From positions 156,897,293 through 156,961,292 of the forward strand of contig CM043958.1 of the NCBI GenBank assembly GCA_014529385.2: a stretch of 64,000 nt of DNA, in the 5' to 3' direction. Below are positions 53,334 through 63,516 of this stretch, one piece after another. Source of the stretch: Adiantum capillus-veneris (taxonomy: Eukaryota > Streptophyta > Polypodiopsida > Polypodiales > Pteridaceae). A program made the translations under genes and the position numbers. The notes beneath the pieces were generated by a model, which saw only the letters and a list, made by a program, of their open reading frames with translations, was not told the DNA's origin and did no database searches. How positions within the stretch are numbered: position 1 is the first letter of the stretch; the number at the start of each line of letters is the position of its first letter.

Positions 53334-55603
53334 ATAGAGATGAGAACATTTTATTTTCTTCAAGTAATCTTTTTCTAAAGTTTGATGTTAATAAGCTTTG
53401 TTTCATTAGTATGGTATTGATGATTCTATTTGTTTGTTGCTTGTCCATTTTGTGAGTGGAAGATGCAAGAAAGCTGATAAGGTTTCTTTCTTGATATGTT
53501 GCATTTTACTAGCTGATTATTGTTACGCTTTATTGTAATATTTTGGTATTGTGTGCGCTCTTACTTAACCATGTAGTGTCTATTTTGTTAGTGATAGTCT
53601 CTACCTTACTGTGTAGAATCTTGATAGGTTGCTCCTAGCAATATATAGATGTGGGAGCATCACAACATTGTAGAGCCATGCATCATTTTTTATAAGAACA
53701 AGATGGGAGGTGAGAGGTTCAAGGATTCCAATAAGCAATGTATGAGGCCAATATTATACTACAAATAGAGATAAAGGAAGAGGTTCTAAAAATACTTTTG
53801 TTCTTGTATACTTGTGCAAGCCGCCGCGAGGGAGCAAATGACAAGAAAAACTTTTGCACTGATTTCCAAGGCTTTGATTTGTCCTTAGGTCCAAAGATCT
53901 TCATCCCTTTATCCTATCCAAGTCCTTTCCATAGACTTCAATCCCCACCTTCATGCTGTAATCTCTCATATAGTTTTACTTTTTGTTTTTGATTACTTCA
54001 AATCAGACCATCAATAAAATTTTGATTACTTCAAATTGTGTTTTGTTTTTTATTACTTCAACCCAGACCATCAATAAAATTTTCTTGTTTACTCTTGTTG
54101 TCTATAAAGCAAAAAATCAGTTTCATGCGTGGCCATGCGTGCTTCCTTGATGAAATTTGTTATTTGTGTATGATGGTGTGCCAATGGATTCACGGGCTCT
54201 ATTTTCTTTTCATTAATGGGAATCTCTTCACATTCCTTTTGCTCCCTTGGCCCCTCTCTTCATTCTCCTCCTTGCTGCAACGTCTACCCTCATTCTCTTG
54301 GCCGACACGCTTGTGACTTGGCATGTAGCTTCAAGCGCACATGTCCTTTATCATCCGGCTCTGCAATGCTGTTGCGAGCCCCTTTTTCCTATGAATGCAC
54401 ACCTTTGGATGTTGTCCAAACGTTGCACTCTGCTACACTGTTGTAGCATGGCGATTATCCCCCGACATCCATCCCCTTTGACACTCACGTCTAACCGTTG
54501 CCCGCCCCCCTCTAAACCAACCTCCGCCACCAAAACCCCCTCCATATCCTAGTTGGCATCGGCATGTACCTTGTGTTTCCGTTTGGCAGCGTCCATCCCA
54601 ATAACAACCACATTAGCCTGCACCATGATCGTTGGATATCTCCGTACCTGGTGGGTTTCCACCCCTGACTTCCCCATTGACTTGGCTCCTAGCTCCGTCT
54701 CCTTGATGTGCAAAGCAGAATACATCCTTAAACAACAAACCCTGAACTCCGCGACACTTGTTATGCCCTGAGCAAAACCACTTCTCATAAATATCTCCAC
54801 GCGTTGAACCGAAATTGACACAAATAGGTAGTGCAACGTTTGGATTAGATGGAATCACAATATATGCCAACCTGGGGATTGAGAAAAAGATAGAAAAGTA
54901 AAGGGGTTGTTTTCAAATCCCAAGCCGTGGATTCAGGCATGCAGGTCGAGGTGGAGACAAAGGAAGCAACCATCATGCATCGTGCGCGAGGCTAGAACGG
55001 TGATGCCATTTTTTTTATATGCAACGTGTTGCGCATTGAGCAGGGAGCCCGTGATGATCAATGGGCTCAGGGCAACGATTGATCGCTCATTGTGAGGTCT
55101 TCAATTCAAACTGTGGGACCAGCATGGGAAATTGCCTGCGACTTTTATAGGAGATGGAAGCCCTTGAAGGGATCTGCTGAGATTCCATGTAAACGCACAA
55201 AAACCTATATTCAAATATGTGCTAATGATTTTGAATTCATCTCTTACTTTTGGGTGCTCCCTTTGGTTTTCTAAATAGCATCTGGCTATGATTCCCCTTA
55301 AAACTAATGAATGGAGAATCATTAACACATACCTAGTATATTGAATAGAACCTTCCTCAATTGGTTTCTAAAGTTCATAGGTTCCTTTAATGGTCCGTTG
55401 TAAGATTTTTCTCTTAAGTTCAATTGTTTCTTGCCTTTTCTTATGCAAGGCGCTAAAACCAGCAAGTATAAATCAAAGGTGATGATCTGGTTCAAGATTT
55501 GGCAATATTGGCACTACCATTGTGCTTTGAGTGCCCAAAACCTAGGAATGAAAATTTTCTTGCGTCATTTGGACACTCAAAAGAGGGCAAAACCCCAAAA
55601 AAA
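53334..55603. other. Spacer, no supported gene
   Basis: Mostly AT-rich. 54230-54870 is GC-richer and open in one plus frame apart from a TAG at 54550 (about 54247-54771; MAPLFILLLAATSTLILLAD at the start, VSTPDFPIDLAPSSVSLMCK later) and also largely open on the minus strand. It may be a decayed gene, but I recognise no domain and give no function. Confidence 0.4.
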
Positions 55604-55705
55604 ATGCCCGAAAGAAGAGGTTTCTAGTTGGAGTGAGTCTGGTGTAGGACTTTGTGTCCACCTACACTAAATTTTTGACAGCTAGAAACCCCTTCTTTTA
55701 GGCAT
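55604..55705. other. Foldback sequence (imperfect 24-bp arms, inner stem)
   Basis: Arms 55604-55627 (ATGCCCGAAAGAAGAGG, then TTTCTAG) and 55682-55705 (CTAGAAACCCC, then TTCTTTTAGGCAT) pair at 21 of 24 positions. Inside, GTGTAGG (55642-55648) pairs with CCTACAC (55661-55667). It may be a small MITE remnant or a pre-miRNA-like hairpin. Confidence 0.6.
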
Positions 55706-58518
55706 ACCACAAGCACTGATTTTTGGCTCTTTCTTTTCTACAAGTATACTTGTTACATTCATGGTCATGTATGGTGGAAAAGGGTAAAAGAATCATCTAC
55801 ATAGGTATAAGCATGCTAAGGCACCTCCAAAAACAAGACTGAGATGACAATTTTTAGAATGTGGAGCAAGAATGTAAATTGGGAGGCAAATTTTTTGCTA
55901 CTCGCTTTCTTGTGTTGTCCCCCCTCTAGGTAGAGTCCTTGTCTTTTGGTTGGTAGTTTGTGACCAATGCAAATTTCAAAGTAGACTTTATCTATTATAG
56001 CTCATACAAAGACATGAGGGTAAGATGACTCCTTTATCGAAAGCTCGTGTATTAAGATCAATAGCTTCTTTATAAAAGTTAACCTCCACTAGTATTGACT
56101 TGCTTATAACCAGATCAATAGTGATTGTAATTCTAAAATTCTTATGTAGTGGGTCAGATTAGGGATCCTCAAGTACATGCTTGAGGTAAACAAACCACTA
56201 CCATCATGTAGGTCAGAGCAAGGAACCTCAAGTATATGCTTGAGGTAAACAAATCAGTACCATCATGGACAAAGGATGGCCATAGAACTTAGAAGAATAC
56301 TAGAGAGGCAAGAACACCAAAGACAAAGAATAGACAAGACCCCTAAACAAAGAGGTCAATGAAGGGAGTGGGAACCAAAAGTCACCTCTAGAGAACAAGG
56401 CAAGACTCAAAAATACAGATGGGGGAAGAGCCAAAGAAGGAGATAGGAGAGGAATAGGCAAGGAGAGAGACAAATGTAAATGCAAAGGGGAGGAAGAGAG
56501 GCAAACAAAAGAAGAGAAGAAGATGGAGCTTGTCATCCCAAGAGAAAAGGAGGACAAAACTAACTCCTAGAAAGTGTTACATGGCATCACAAGAAACTCA
56601 TGGAAAGAGTCCTAGCACATCATAAAAAATTTAAACCTTTGAGAAAAAAGTTTGTTGTATAGCTCCAAAAATATTCACGTTGCAAAGCAAACAAAAGATG
56701 AGTACAAATAAGTAAATTCTCTCATTCCCAAAGTCTTTCATATCTTAATGAGTACTAAGTGTTTCCTCCATTTCAATCACTCCAACTCCCATGCAGCTCT
56801 CAATATAGTTTTTCAATTTTATCACCAATTTCTACTAGCAATTGGGTCTATCTATGCACATTCAATTGAGTCTAGTTTTGTTGATAGCACCATGTCTAGA
56901 CCTTAATCATAGTCCAAACCATCTTCTAAGCCTACACCTTTTGGACCTAAAAGTCTACCAACCGATGGTGGAACTCTCTTTAGATAGAATGACATTCTAA
57001 AACTTAATTCCTCCTCTTTTTCCTCTTTCTCCTATTCTTCTTCTTCCTCTTTCTTCTCCTCTTCTGCTCATCACGTTCTTCTTTCTTCTTTCTTCTTTCT
57101 TCTTTCTTCTTTCTTCTTCCTTGTTTTAACAAGTCATGAGGAAAAGAAGCCTTCATCCTTGCTTATAATTATATTCCTATTGCCATTGCAATGAGTTGGA
57201 GCCAGTTTGATCTATTTATATATCAACTTTCTTACCATTTAAGGAACCAAGGGATATTTCTTTCAATATCACAAGAAAAACCAAAAGGCTAAAAATAAGT
57301 GAAATTTCTATATGGAGTCCTTACAAGAAGTCCTTTGCAACAAACAAATGACTTTATTTATAACAAGATCTTTATTACCTCTATTTTGAGGCAATAATCA
57401 ACCAAAACACAAGTGCAAAAAATGAGGCACTTATACTTTGATTGTTGGTACAAAGAAAGATCGGAACTCTCAAAATGAAATGAAGCTCTCAAAATGTTTT
57501 TATAGAGGACATCCTTCAAGGGAGTGTGAAGAAGGTGACGAACAAAAAAGAGGGAAGAGGGAAAAGAGCGAGAAGAAGAAGATTCAAAATCAGTTTTTGG
57601 CAAATAAAAATGACCGTCTTAAGACAAAAGTATCACATTCACCTCAAGAAAGTAACACTTACCCGAAGTCGTCTCCAAAATCGATTCCGTGATGGAAGCA
57701 CTTCTCTCATTTGCTAAGCTTCACTTTCTCTCTCTATATATGTTAAATGGCAAAAAAACTGAGCTCAAATCTTCCATATTGAATTTAAAAAAATGGCTTG
57801 TTCTCTTCGACTTTTTGAAAGCCAATCAAACTTAGGTCTTACTTAAAATAATATAAAATAAGGTTTTGCAGAAGAAAGCTAGTCGAGTTGGTTTTAAATT
57901 AAATACTCAATTGTGACTTTTCTTCATTGCCTTCGGATGCATTCCACAAAGAGACTTTTCTTCATTGCCTTGGGATACACATGTGCAGCTAAATGCAAAT
58001 ATCAAATGAAACATTGTAGCCTTTTGTTGGATTGTCCACAATTAATTATCATGGGACAGTGTGTGTGAATTGTCCACGTCAGCAGTTCCTCTTGGCAGTT
58101 AAACTTGGACCCATTTGTCTAGGAAGTACTATGGCTTTGTTTAGGCATTTTTCACAGCACCAAGAACAACGATTGTAAAAGAAGATGAGATGACTCTTCG
58201 GCAACAACTCAAGTTGTCTCTTTAATCCTAAATTCGAATGGCAGACAATGCACTTCTAACAAAATCAACAAAAAGAAAGAATCTGAACTTTTTATTCAGA
58301 TACTGCAAACTATGCATGTGTTTACAAAGGTTGCAAGCATTGGTGGTTGCTCAGACTACAAACAGCTGATTGTAAGACGTCAAGGGTACAAGCTGATTGA
58401 ACGTTAGCTTCTATCCCAATAGAAACCTCACGACCCACAACTTGCCTGCTCAGTAAAAAAATCTCATCCAAAAGCGAAGAAAGCTTAAGGACATGACCAC
58501 GAGCTATCTATGCACACG
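55706..58518. other. Spacer with small repeats
   Basis: Contains the 59-bp duplication at 56152-56268 and a run of about six TTCTTTC units (57077-57119). 57438-57692 is an open, lysine-rich stretch on the plus strand without a safe assignment. Nothing else seen. The stretch next to 58518 is the probable 3' flank of the PPR gene (minus strand). Confidence 0.5.
56152..56268. repeat. 59-bp tandem duplication, each unit with an inverted repeat
   Basis: GGTCAGA...GG(A)(T/A)CCTCAAGTA...TACCATCATG twice, starting at 56152 and 56211. Each contains CCTCAAG-TACATG-CTTGAGG or its TATATG variant (56166-56185 and 56225-56244), able to form a 7-bp stem. Confidence 0.85.
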
Positions 58519-60828
58519 TCATGGCCAACTATCTTCCACGCGTCCTAGAATAGTCATTTCAGACGCAGATTCAGCATATATGTTTGACATCAAGATGTAT
58601 GATACCCTTTCTCTGGGTTCCAGATTGGTAGCATGAATAAAAGCCTGCTTACCAAGCTCCGCATTGCCATGTCTAAGGGACATACCCAGTAAACACAACC
58701 ATATGGTCAGGTTAGGCTTCATAGGCATCCTATTTAATATATCTTCCAGCTTATTGAAGTTTCCCGCACGCCCTAAAAGGTCTGTCATGTACACATAATG
58801 CTTCAATTCTCTATCTATGCCATAATCTTTGCCTAGAGAGTCAAAATACTCAAGGCCTTCAGTAGCTAGCCCAGAATGACTGCAAGCTGAGAGGACAGAA
58901 GTAAAAGTGACATCGTTTGGGCTTATCCCTGAAAGCCGCATGGCCTCCAACATCCCCAAACTTGCTGTAGAGTTACCGTCTCCAGCGCAACCAGCCATGC
59001 ATCCACTCCACGCCACCACGTTAGGTTGCACCAGCTCATCAAATACGGCATAAGCATCAGCCATGCTTCCACAGCTTGCATACGAATGCACAAGAGCACC
59101 TACTTTTTTGCCATACCCACCTGCAGCCAATACAGCAAGATGAATTTGCCTGCAGGTGTCTAAATTTCCTAATTCACTGCAAGCTTGCAACACGCAAATG
59201 ATCGTGACATCATCCAATGGAACCAATTTCTCTTGCATACATTGAAAAAGAGAAAGAGCCTTTGAATATTCACCCTGCTCGACAAATGCAGACAGCATTG
59301 CAGTCCATGATACAATAGTGGGTTCAGACAGGTTGTGGAAAATATCTTCTGCTTCTACTAGCCTCCCAAACTTTCCATACATGGTCAAAAGAGCAGTTGC
59401 AACATAGACATATGGAGTATACCCATTCAATCTGGCATCTTGATGTAATGCCATACCGATTTCCAAACCCATTTCTTGAGCTGAGAGTCCGTCTAAAGAA
59501 AAATTATTATACTTTTCTGGCAGGTTACTACATGCCTGAAGAGCAGCAACAAGCACGTAAGAATCAGAGTGGATATCACTGAAAAGCATATGTCTATAGA
59601 ACTGCAAAGCCTTTTCACCTTGGCACTGCTCCACATAAACAGAGAGCATTATAGTCCAAAACTGGGGATCTCGAGTTGATAGCATGGAGAAGACAGCTTC
59701 TGCTTCTGGAACCATCCCACACTTTCCATATAGACTCACAAGCATGTTAACCACAAAAGCACTAGTATCCACACCCATCTTTCGAGCATCATGGTGTAAT
59801 GCCCGCCCAACCTCAAGGGCCATCTCCTTGATATATTCAGATGCGTCCAATTCCTCTGCAAGAGCATGACATGCCTGAATGGTAATGCCAAAGGTCAGTT
59901 CATTACCACCTATGCCCTGATCTTGCATTTGCCTATAAAGCTGCAGTACTTTCGATGTGCAACCGTGCTCGACATAAACTGACAGCATGGCATTACAAGC
60001 TACTTCATCGTGTACAGAGAGAGCGATAAAAACGCTCTCTGCTTTCAGAACATCCCCACATTTCCCATACATACTCACAAGAGTATTTCCCACAAAAACA
60101 TCTGATGCAAATCCCATCCTTTGGGCTTCATGATGCAGTAGTTTGCCTTGTTCCAGATCAGGTATGCTGCCACAAGCCTTGAGCAGGCTAACAAATGTAT
60201 AGTGATCTGGTTCAACACCATCATCCAGCATTAATTGGTACATGTTAAGGGCCTCGTGCGCAAGCCCCGCATCAGTGTAGGCAGAAATCATGGAGGTCCA
60301 GGAGAAGACAGTCCGCCTTGGTAAAGAGGCGGACACCTGACGAGCAAGTTCAATCCCACCACATTTAGCCAATGTGACCACAAGATAATCGCCAACCACA
60401 CCTCTAAGGTCTGCTTTGTGGTGAAGTAGATGGGCATGAATTTGCATGGCCTGGAGTAAGGCCTGTTGTAGGATGCAGGTTCTGAGGAGGCATACATAGA
60501 CATCCCGGGTTGAGCAAATTCGATTCCTGACGAGAAGACTCTGAAGGGCACAATCAAGCTTTCCCTGCTGACACAAAGCTTGAATTTGCGCAACAAAGGG
60601 GTCTTGGGGGAGGTTTTGTGATGACCCATTGAGAGCTCTCTTGTGCTTCTTTCGGACAAGAGCGAAATTACCCTGGGCTTTGCTTCTGTGAAGCTTGTCT
60701 TCCTCGTCGTCCTCCTCTTCCTCCTCCTCTGCCCGTCTTTGAGAGATGGGGTGCGACCAGAAAAACCGGCGACGCAGCGCTGCCTGACTGCTGCATTTGA
60801 AGTAAAAAGCCCCCTTCGGCCAAATCAT
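58519..60828 (-). CDS. Pentatricopeptide-repeat (PPR) protein, PLS class
   Basis: 769 codons, single exon, no lesion, the one clear host gene. After a start rich in R and an acidic run (EEEEEEDDEED, about 33-44), PPR motifs follow from about residue 80 to 690: VFSWTSMISAYTDAGLAHEA, LNMYQLMLDDGVEPDHYTF, VFVGNTLVSMYGKCGDVLKA, VSWTAMLSAFVEQGEYSKAL, VVAWSGCMAGCAGDG, GISPNDVTFTSVLSACSHSG. Alternating P, L and S motifs are typical of land-plant PLS proteins that bind organelle RNA, often for C-to-U editing or splicing. An E-like stretch (LLGMSLRHGNAELGKQAF, SYILMSNIYAE) then breaks off into SEMTILGRVEDSWP, so E+ and DYW are lacking. Organelle targeting is expected for the family; I cannot predict the transit peptide. 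Confidence 0.93.
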   Translation of the reverse strand: MIWPKGAFYFKCSSQAALRRRFFWSHPISQRRAEEEEEEDDEEDKLHRSKAQGNFALVRKKHKRALNGSSQNLPQDPFVAQIQALCQQGKLDCALQSLLVRNRICSTRDVYVCLLRTCILQQALLQAMQIHAHLLHHKADLRGVVGDYLVVTLAKCGGIELARQVSASLPRRTVFSWTSMISAYTDAGLAHEALNMYQLMLDDGVEPDHYTFVSLLKACGSIPDLEQGKLLHHEAQRMGFASDVFVGNTLVSMYGKCGDVLKAESVFIALSVHDEVACNAMLSVYVEHGCTSKVLQLYRQMQDQGIGGNELTFGITIQACHALAEELDASEYIKEMALEVGRALHHDARKMGVDTSAFVVNMLVSLYGKCGMVPEAEAVFSMLSTRDPQFWTIMLSVYVEQCQGEKALQFYRHMLFSDIHSDSYVLVAALQACSNLPEKYNNFSLDGLSAQEMGLEIGMALHQDARLNGYTPYVYVATALLTMYGKFGRLVEAEDIFHNLSEPTIVSWTAMLSAFVEQGEYSKALSLFQCMQEKLVPLDDVTIICVLQACSELGNLDTCRQIHLAVLAAGGYGKKVGALVHSYASCGSMADAYAVFDELVQPNVVAWSGCMAGCAGDGNSTASLGMLEAMRLSGISPNDVTFTSVLSACSHSGLATEGLEYFDSLGKDYGIDRELKHYVYMTDLLGRAGNFNKLEDILNRMPMKPNLTIWLCLLGMSLRHGNAELGKQAFIHATNLEPRERVSYILMSNIYAESASEMTILGRVEDSWP

Positions 60829-60856
60829 TCGATGGCCCGCCGTTGCACTGAAACAT
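60668..60856 (-). promoter_or_regulatory. Upstream ORF overlapping the PPR start
   Basis: An ATG 28 bases upstream of the PPR ATG, in another frame, opens 62 codons that overlap the first 160 bases of the gene. If it is within the mRNA, it could lower translation of the main frame. Alternatively the real transcript starts downstream of it. Context of the two ATGs: GAGAAATGT and ATCGAATGA, neither strong. Confidence 0.4.
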
Positions 60857-61094
60857 TTCTCCGCTTCTTTGCTAACTGCAGAGAATCTTAAGGGTCCTTA
60901 ACCCGCCCCCATCAACTAGCTAGTCACGCTTGGTTGGCATGGTATTCTAGACGTAGGAATACCATGGATGCGAATTCAGTCTTCAAAGTTCACTTGCTCT
61001 TTATCAGACTACTCTTAGATGCCTTATTTATGTATGTAGTTCGAGACAGGATATCTAGTTTGCAGTCTCACAAGTCAATAGATTTATGCAAAAC

Positions 61095-61451
61095 TTAGCC
61101 TCCACACTATCTCGCACGGGCGGCTTCAAATGAGATCTACGGTTGAGGTGAATCGGACCGTCAGATGCACATTTAGTAAATTCGGAGAGAAAAGTAAATT
61201 TGGGTATGCTTGTAAATTTGGGGCAGTCCGCACCCTGTGCACTGACCACTACGTCCGCATGTGTTCGTTGAAATATAGGGAATTCGAGTATGTTATATTC
61301 TAAATGTGGGCAGATCAGTTAATTCGAGGCAAATTTGTAAATTTGGAGCAATTGTAGAATCTGACGATCCACGATTGGCGCGCCCCGTGTTTTCCTCCTC
61401 CACTATTGATCCCATTTGAGGCATGCCCGTGTGATATAGTGATGAGGATAA
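61095..61451. mobile_element. MITE-like insertion with long terminal inverted repeats
   Basis: About 357 bp without coding that splits the copia remnant. Left end TTAGCCTCCACACTATCTCG, then CACGGGCGGCTTCAAATGAG; the reverse complement of the right end reads TTATCCTCATCACTATATCA, then CACGGGCATGCCTCAAATGG. The arms match at about 80% over 44 bases. Interior phrases such as GATCTACGGTTGAGG and GGACCGTCAGATG are typical of plant MITEs. Superfamily not settled; a TAGCCT/TAACCT flank may be part of the ends or a worn target duplication. Confidence 0.75.
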
Positions 61452-62079
61452 CCTAGGGTCTAAGGATTGGTAAGCTGTTATAAAGATCTCTTGCTACTTG
61501 AGTGGCACTTTACATCTTGGGTTGTTTTATCCAAAGGGGAGATCATTTCCGTCAGATTGCTATGAAATAGATTGGGTTGGTTGTTATGACACATGAGTGT
61601 CCACAAGTGGCTTTTGTTTCATGCTCGGCAGCGGCATATCATGGTTGAGCAAGAAACAACCTATAGTGGCCACTTGCAGTTGTGAAGCTGAGGACAATCT
61701 TCATAGCTACGGTTGAGTGTGTATGGCTTAGACACCTTATGGTTGATTTGGGTGTTGGACATGACACTGCCAACATCATCTATACTAACAGTTAGAGTGC
61801 CTTGGCAATTGCAAGGAACCCAATTTTTCATGCTCTCACAAAGCACATTGAGGTGCATTATCACTATGTCAGGAAGAGACTCTTAGCAGGAAAGATCAGC
61901 TTCACTTATGTGTCGACACATGACAACCTTGCAGATCTGTTCACAAAGGCATTTCCTCGTGAGAAGTTCAAACCTTTGGGCTTGCTTCTCTTTGTGGATT
62001 GATCATGTCCTTAGGGCATGGAACTTCCCTATACACTATGTGCTAGATCTCGTTCACCGCATCACTCGTAGGGGGGATT

Positions 62080-62154
62080 TGTTACCATATATGTGGTAGT
62101 GATGTGTGTGAACACACTTAAGGTTGTCAGGGCACTTTTTTCACACTAGGAGGT
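62080..62154 (+). repeat. Truncated copia 3' LTR
   Basis: TGTTACCATATATGTGGTAG, then GATGTGTGTGAACACACTTA and AGGGCACTTTTTTCACACTA; homology to 25986-26212 stops at about 62154. Confidence 0.85.
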
Positions 62155-62998
62155 CACCGGAAGATTGCATCTAGAGCATATGCATGCATTGATGCCAAGC
62201 TTTTGGGTTTTGCTTTCAATCCAAAGGCCATGATGCAATATCAACCATTGATTGGGAAAGTCCAAGTGCATTGGAAACTGTATTTCCATTGCTTGCACTC
62301 CATCATAGGTCTTGAATAAACTTGAATAATCCACATGAACAGAAGATTCAATGAAGCTTCTACACCTTTGTAACTTCAAAAAAAAATCAAAGAGCAAAGG
62401 AGACAAATTATACTTGCTAGCAAGGGAATCCCTTGGAATCCTTGGATAGGGGAGAGTTATCCTTAAAGACATGCTTCCAATAATTAATCCCCTCCTTGAA
62501 ACAACTATGAGCTCTTCTAGAGGTGTTCAAATCTTCCTTTTTACAATGAAGACCAAACTAGATTGAATCAGGTAGTTTGCTTAAACTGCATTGCAAACTG
62601 AAATACCTGAAACTGCAGTCTGCAAACTGGAATTCCTGAAGCTGCATTCTGCAAACTGCAACTTGTCAGCAATTGTAATTTTGATTTCCCCTTGCAGATT
62701 TGGGAAGAAATCCTCCAAGAACTTTGTTGCATACTCCTTAGACACTTTCTGCGGGGTTACACAATTCAAGAATTCCTGCAGGTGGTCGAGGTCGACTAAC
62801 ATGTCAAGAACCTCTTGAATTCTTGAGTGCCATATGCTTCAGGCTGAATTCGAACCATTTGTAAGAACCGCTTCAGAGAGAAGGTGGTGGTTAGAGCATG
62901 AGAAAGAAACTTGGCATCATAACCGACTGATTGTTTGCTTTGAGATTACTGTAATTCTCTCCCATGTTGATTAGGACACGCACAGTAGGATCGCCAAA
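62155..62998 (-). pseudogene. Minus-strand coding remnant, possibly start of a retroelement gag
   Basis: Reading from 62998 leftwards: TTTGGCGATCCTACTGTGCG beside the candidate LTR (possible primer site), ATG near 62962 (MGENYSNLKANNQSV), then after frame changes SHALTTTFSLKRFLQMVRIQ, PEAYGTQEFKRF and LVDLDHLQEFLNCVTPQKVS with KEYATKFLEDFFPNLQGEIK (62581-62802). Further left the text decays (62146-62472 open, no motif). Repeated words around TGCAAACTG (62590-62660) add local repetition. Retroelement gag is the best guess from its position only. Confidence 0.35.
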
Positions 62999-63429
62999 GT
63001 GTTAGGGGCTTACTGCCCTAACGGTAATTTAAGATAAAATACACAGTAAACTGCATTATCACATAGGTTTACTTCACAATCAAAAATTGTAGATCGCCAT
63101 CGACACAAAAGAGACTGAAACTGTATTACTGCATAGTATTCATCATCGAAAAACACACTACAGCCCCTGTTGAATACCGTTTGACATCTCTACACACACA
63201 CTCTCTGGAAGCAACCAACGACTAACTACTCTTAACTGCCATGTAGCGCCAAGAACATAATCGAAATGCCTCAAACCATCATAGGTGTAAACAACACCCT
63301 TAGAGTTCAAAGGTTTCAACCTTGACTACAAGCAAAAGTAAAAAATAAACTACGACTGAGCCCTCAGGTCCTAACACCTGGCACATCCGGTGGGCAATGT
63401 TTACAAAACATTGTAAGAACCCACAACAT
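62999..63429 (-). repeat. Candidate LTR
   Basis: On the minus strand it could run from TGTTGTGGGTTCTTACAATG (63429) to CTTACGGTTAGGGC...CCCCTAACA (62999), preceded by CAAGGGA as a weak polypurine tract and followed by TTTGGCGATCC as a possible primer site. A shorter option with inverted ends TGTTAGG...CCTAACA is 62999-63377. No second copy is in the window, so the call rests on ends and neighbours only. Confidence 0.35.
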
Positions 63430-63516
63430 CCCTTGACAAAACAAGCTTGAAAACCAAAATGAAGTTCTTCTGATAACTAATCCTGAAGATCTGAATCCTC
63501 AATACCAACAGGATTT

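Larger units (their letters stand above)
61001..62154 (+). mobile_element. 3' remnant of a Ty1/copia element of the 21039 family
   Basis: TCTTTATCAGACTACTCTTA at 61001 on matches the LYQTAIGCLIYV part of RT; then CLIYVCSSRQDI. After an insertion (61095-61451) it continues with SGTLHLGLFYPKGRSF, the RNase H end (FHALTKHIEVHYHYVRKRLL, DNLADLFTKAFPREKFKPLG, stop at 62000), a polypurine tract AGGGGGGATT (62070-62079) and the first 75 bases of the 3' LTR. 5' and 3' parts are lost. Confidence 0.88.

Noticed and set aside
57438-57692. CFYRGHPSREC looked like a gag zinc knuckle
   Set aside because: Cysteine/histidine spacing does not fit CCHC and no other retroelement feature is near.
60940-60965. 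GGTATTC...GAATACC inverted repeat upstream of the PPR gene
   Set aside because: Only a 7-bp stem, no second copy and no relation to a promoter element that I can show.
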